Shown: positions 61,313 through 64,000 of the stretch, one piece after another
How the letters are laid out: every line of letters starts with the position of its first letter
Numbering within the stretch: position 1 is the first letter of the stretch
Source of the DNA: Gammaproteobacteria bacterium
GTDB lineage: Bacteria > Pseudomonadota > Gammaproteobacteria > Enterobacterales > Permianibacteraceae
Length of the DNA stretch: 64,000 nucleotides
NCBI GenBank assembly: GCA_016182845.1
Contig: JACPFT010000013.1
Span: forward strand, 186,001-250,000
Direction of reading: 5' to 3'
Made by a program: the position numbers and the translations under genes
The notes under the pieces: generated by a model
What the model saw: only the letters and a program-made list of their open reading frames with translations
Database searches by the model: none
What the model was told of the DNA's origin: nothing

Positions 61313-62170
61313 TTACTCCGACCCAATTTCGCTTTTCCGTTTTTCAAGGACAAAATTCACTGTCGCTTGAAAATCGGGTTCTTCCCTCAAGGACGGATGT
61401 TTCGTGACGATAACACGCAACGTAGTCTCAGCCTCCTTAAACATTCCGAGGCCCGCTTCCGCCTTAGCAAGTGCTAGCATGAACTCCGCATCCTCTGTGA
61501 CACTTTTGCGACGGTTAATTGCGGCGCCTGCGACATCGTAAGCATCTTGATAATGGCCAATTTCAGAGTAGCTGACGGTCAAGTTGCGCAAGAGACCAGC
61601 GAGATCCGCGGTTTCAGGGGCTTTCTCGATAGCAGCCGCGAACGAGATGATCGCGGACTCATGCTCACCAAGTGACATTTGCACTGCACCCAATTGTGCG
61701 TATCCCTCCATGGATTCTGGATATTTCCCGACGTAATTCGAAAACCGTTTCTTGAACGCTCGCAGCAAGGATTCATCTATTTTTTGTGCAAGCATATATT
61801 CTTTGTACTCCGTAAGGATTGCCAGAATATCGCGCAAATAGTCGTATTCCGAGCCTACGTTTTCAACACTTCGCAAAACATCACGCGCTCGCGTTGGCTT
61901 ATCCAAAAAATAGTAGATAAGAGCCATTCTGGCTTCGTACGCCACTGTTCCTTGACATTTTTCTCGATATTTCTTCCAGCTCTCGAGCAACCCCATGTAG
62001 TCTGGGGCGTCTCGATCGACAAAATTAGCGGACTCCGTCAACCATTGCCGTTCGCACCACTGACCTTTGCTCTGCGACGTCTCCGCCATCACCATATATC
62101 CTAGTGTCAGGGCGCAAAGCGCAGCTGCCAGTACTATGCAGAATTTTTTCCCGAATCTCGTCATCTTCAT
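61313..62170 (-). CDS. Exported TPR-repeat protein
   Basis: The 285 aa protein has a signal sequence (MKMTRFGKKFCIVLAAALCALTLGYMVMA) and then helical repeats of TPR type: MEGYAQLGAVQMSLGEHESAI, LLRNLTVSYSEIGHYQDAYDV and FMLALAKAEAGLGMFKEAETTL. Its base composition is clearly lower in GC than its neighbours, which points to horizontal transfer. Its last codons run into a GGGTCGGAGTAAA tract linked to RAYT elements. Function is unknown; TPR proteins usually mediate protein contacts. ATG 62170 is chosen over upstream starts that would begin in REP sequence. Confidence 0.75.
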   Translation of the reverse strand: MKMTRFGKKFCIVLAAALCALTLGYMVMAETSQSKGQWCERQWLTESANFVDRDAPDYMGLLESWKKYREKCQGTVAYEARMALIYYFLDKPTRARDVLRSVENVGSEYDYLRDILAILTEYKEYMLAQKIDESLLRAFKKRFSNYVGKYPESMEGYAQLGAVQMSLGEHESAIISFAAAIEKAPETADLAGLLRNLTVSYSEIGHYQDAYDVAGAAINRRKSVTEDAEFMLALAKAEAGLGMFKEAETTLRVIVTKHPSLREEPDFQATVNFVLEKRKSEIGSE

Positions 62171-62266
62171 CGTGTCCACTGATAATGCTTGCGAACCACC
62201 CATTGACTGATTGGTGCAAGCGGGTTGATCGTCGGATCTTTCAATAGCATCGGAAGCTTGAAGATA

Positions 62267-62298
62267 AGCCCCGTAGCCCCGTAGCCCCGTAGCCCCGT
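62267..62298. repeat. Four tandem copies of AGCCCCGT
   Basis: The 8-mer is repeated perfectly four times and abuts the first REP hairpin. Such an array is prone to copy-number change by slippage. Confidence 0.9.
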
Positions 62299-62382
62299 AG
62301 GTCGGGTTAGCGTAGCGTAACCCGACTTCATTCCCCGACAAATGAATGCAATTGTCGGGTTGCGCCCAAGGGCAAACCCGAC
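62299..62382. repeat. Two REP hairpins downstream of the RAYT gene
   Basis: GTCGGGTTAGCGTAGCGTAA, closing with CCCGAC, forms the first (62301-62326). GTCGGGTTGCGCCCAAGGGC, closing with AAACCCGAC, forms the second (62354-62382). They carry the GTCGGGTT core of REP sequences mobilised by RAYT proteins. Confidence 0.85.
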
Positions 62383-62398
62383 CGACTCGATTCCGCCG

Positions 62399-62935
62399 CT
62401 ATTCCTTCCCAACACCGGTCGACTCAACGAAATCTCTCCCCCAATCTGCAGGATAAACCCCGGCTTCGACATGACGTCGGAAGCTGGAATAGGGCCAGCC
62501 CGCTGGCGATGACGTCAGGCCGTGTTTGACCGGGTTGTAATGGATATAGTCGACATGGCGGCGAAAATCGGTCTCGTCGCGTAGCACATGCTCCCAATAA
62601 CGGTGCTGCCATACGGCTTGCTTCCTCTTTGCGGAGCGGGCTTCGTTCGGAACCGGCCGCAGAACCGGGGCAAGGCCCTTGCTGAATTTCGCCTTGATCA
62701 AACGCCAACGCCGCCCGAAATCCGCATCGCCGGGCGGCAGGGTCCAGATACAATGCAGATGATCCGGCAGGACAACCACCGCGTCCAGGACGAAGGGATG
62801 AGCGGCGCGCACGGCGCGGAATGCTTCTCGCAATAGCTCGACATTGTCCTCCGCCGCAAGCAAAGGACGCCGACCTTCCGTTACCACGGTAAATAAGTAA
62901 GAAGCCCCCGGTATCCGGGCACGTCGGTAATACAT
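62399..62935 (-). CDS. REP-associated tyrosine transposase (RAYT, IS200-like HUH)
   Basis: The 178 aa protein opens MYYRRARIPGASYLFTVVT. It has the HUH motif HLH (H59 and H61) in VVLPDHLHCIW and the catalytic Tyr region HVDYIHYNPVKHG. These single-copy domesticated relatives of IS200/IS605 transposases process REP hairpins. REP sequences lie on both sides (62299-62382 and 62970-62999), the expected arrangement. The gene appears intact. Confidence 0.93.
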   Translation of the reverse strand: MYYRRARIPGASYLFTVVTEGRRPLLAAEDNVELLREAFRAVRAAHPFVLDAVVVLPDHLHCIWTLPPGDADFGRRWRLIKAKFSKGLAPVLRPVPNEARSAKRKQAVWQHRYWEHVLRDETDFRRHVDYIHYNPVKHGLTSSPAGWPYSSFRRHVEAGVYPADWGRDFVESTGVGKE

Positions 62936-62969
62936 GAAGCCTCCTTGCCCTAGCGTTCAATTCCCTGTT

Positions 62970-62999
62970 GTCGGGTTACGCTGCGCTAACCCGACCTAC
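62970..62999. repeat. REP hairpin upstream of the RAYT gene
   Basis: GTCGGGTTACGCTGCGCTAA followed by CCCGACCTAC has the same core as the copies at 62299-62382 and completes the pair around the RAYT gene. Confidence 0.85.
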
Positions 63000-63007
63000 C
63001 GCTACCG

Positions 63008-64000
63008 CTAGCCCTTAGGTAAGCGAAACACAAAGCTGGTGCCGCGCCCGGGAATACTGCCCACGCGCAGTTCGCCGCCCAGTTTTTCCACTTCGGCGCG
63101 CACCGCCGCGAGGCCGATGCCGCGGCCGGAGAGGTCGGAGACGTCGGCGCGGGTGGATAGGCCGTCGGCGAAGATCAGGGCCCAGATCGCGCTGTCGTGC
63201 AGGGCGGCGGCCGTCTCGGCGTCCAACAGGCCCTGTTCCACCGCCCGTTCGCGGACGGCCGCGACGTCGATGCCGGCACCGTCGTCGGCGATCAGCAGGG
63301 CGATGGCATCGCCTTGATCCTGGATCTGGCAACGCAGCTGCCCCTGCAGGGGCTTGCCGGCGGCGAGCCGGGTCTCGGCGTCTTCGATGCCGTGGTCCAC
63401 CAGGTTGCGGAACACGTGCACGAGGCTGCGCGCGAAGCCGGCGTAGCGCTCGGGGTCGACGCGCAGCTCGCCGCCCTCGATGGGCATGGTCGCCACGGCC
63501 TTGCCGCAGACCTCGGCCAGCTCGCGCACCAGGGCCGGGTAGCCGGCCAGGAGCTCGGCGAAGGGCCGGCCGGCCAGGGCGCGCAGCTCGGCATGCAGGG
63601 CATCCAGGCCGGCGCGGTCCAGTTCGCCGGCCAGGCCCCGCTCGATGCGCGCCACGAGTGCGGCGTCCAGGCCGCCGGCCTGGGCCTGGTCCAGGTAGTC
63701 GCGGCCCAGGTAGTGCTCCAGGACGCCCAAATCCTCTTCCAGCCAGGCCAGCCAGGCGCTGGCCAGCAGCTCGGGCAGGGTCTCCGCCTCGCATTCGGCC
63801 AGGGCATCCTCCAGGGCTGCCAGGCCGGCCCGGCAGGTCTCGAACTCGATTTGGGCGAAGCAGCCCTTGTAGGTGTGCACGGCGCGGCGCAGTTCGACCA
63901 GGGCCTGCGCCAGGCTGGGCGCCTGGCTCAAGAGCCGGGCTGCATCGCCCTGGGCGAAGCCGCGGAAGTCCTCGGTCAGGGCATGCATGCCGGCCGGATC
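63008..64000 (-). CDS. CheA-like histidine kinase (Hpt and ATPase domains), 3' part only
   Basis: The gene continues beyond the right edge; 330 codons are visible. They hold an Hpt-like helix with the phosphoacceptor motif RAVHTYKGCFAQIEF, helical spacer sequence, and a CheA-type ATPase with the N box HVFRNLVDHGIED, then DDGAGIDVAAVRERA and GRGIGLAAVRAEVEKLGG. This is the layout of CheA-like kinases that lack a separate dimerisation domain. No CheW-like domain follows. A decayed copy of its last 45 or so codons lies at 61070-61233. Which receiver it serves is not shown in the window. Confidence 0.85.
   Translation of the reverse strand, partial: DPAGMHALTEDFRGFAQGDAARLLSQAPSLAQALVELRRAVHTYKGCFAQIEFETCRAGLAALEDALAECEAETLPELLASAWLAWLEEDLGVLEHYLGRDYLDQAQAGGLDAALVARIERGLAGELDRAGLDALHAELRALAGRPFAELLAGYPALVRELAEVCGKAVATMPIEGGELRVDPERYAGFARSLVHVFRNLVDHGIEDAETRLAAGKPLQGQLRCQIQDQGDAIALLIADDGAGIDVAAVRERAVEQGLLDAETAAALHDSAIWALIFADGLSTRADVSDLSGRGIGLAAVRAEVEKLGGELRVGSIPGRGTSFVFRLPKG

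Noticed and set aside
62267-62298. Possible CRISPR or direct-repeat array
   Set aside because: Units are 8 bp with no spacers; a simple tandem repeat next to a REP.

Overview
This is a GC-rich, gene-dense chromosomal window from a free-living Gram-negative bacterium, most likely a gammaproteobacterium. The evidence is gene order: ppx-trxA-rho-ubiD-fre; rsmD and a yhhL-like gene divergent from ftsY-ftsE-ftsX, followed by rpoH; lptD-surA-pdxA-ksgA; and the amgK-murU cell-wall recycling pair divergent from lptD. The outer-membrane genes (lptD, surA, a PagL-like deacylase, a YejM-like protein) confirm a lipopolysaccharide-bearing envelope. I cannot name the genus.

Layout. 1-4.4 kb: end of a phospholipase D-type gene, ppx, trxA, rho. 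4.6-8.8 kb: an apparently autoregulated TetR / membrane-fusion / ABC export operon ending in a small His-rich periplasmic protein. 9-11.5 kb: ubiD and fre. 11.7-21.3 kb: a DUF5916 outer-membrane protein, a sensor diguanylate cyclase, a small heat-shock protein, and a CHASE-domain histidine kinase coupled to a six-domain REC-PAS-PAS-GGDEF-EAL-REC protein. 21.3-27.3 kb: rpoH behind two tandem CIRCE operators, a methyltransferase, ftsX-ftsE, ftsY, rsmD, yhhL. 27.4-32.2 kb: a ferric-iron ABC transporter plus an FTR1 permease behind Fur-like sites. 32.4-43.9 kb: a PilZ/DUF1631 pair, ksgA-pdxA-surA-lptD, amgK-murU-djlA-pagL.

44.05-56.3 kb is the most unusual part: ten same-strand genes, five junctions overlapping or nearly so, encoding a CheY, a CheC-like phosphatase, three HEINNP-type histidine kinases, a stand-alone receiver, a receiver fused to a degenerate HD-GYP domain, an MglA-like Ras-family GTPase with no MglB, a receiver fused to a complete GspE/PilB-type ATPase, and a PAS-degenerate GGDEF-EAL-receiver protein. 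I read it as an undescribed signalling module linking phosphorelay, a polarity-type GTPase, c-di-GMP and a pilus or secretion motor. That reading is inference from domain content and gene organisation.

56.4-64 kb: a YejM-like inner-membrane protein, a subtilase next to a free-standing protein resembling its pro-region, a TPR lipoprotein-like gene and a RAYT transposase flanked by REP hairpins, with a decayed copy of a CheA-like gene's 3' end on one side and the intact 3' part of that gene on the other.

The window also holds several families of short palindromic repeats. One copy supplies the start of rsmD and another supplies the end of pdxA. No tRNA, rRNA, CRISPR array or prophage was seen.
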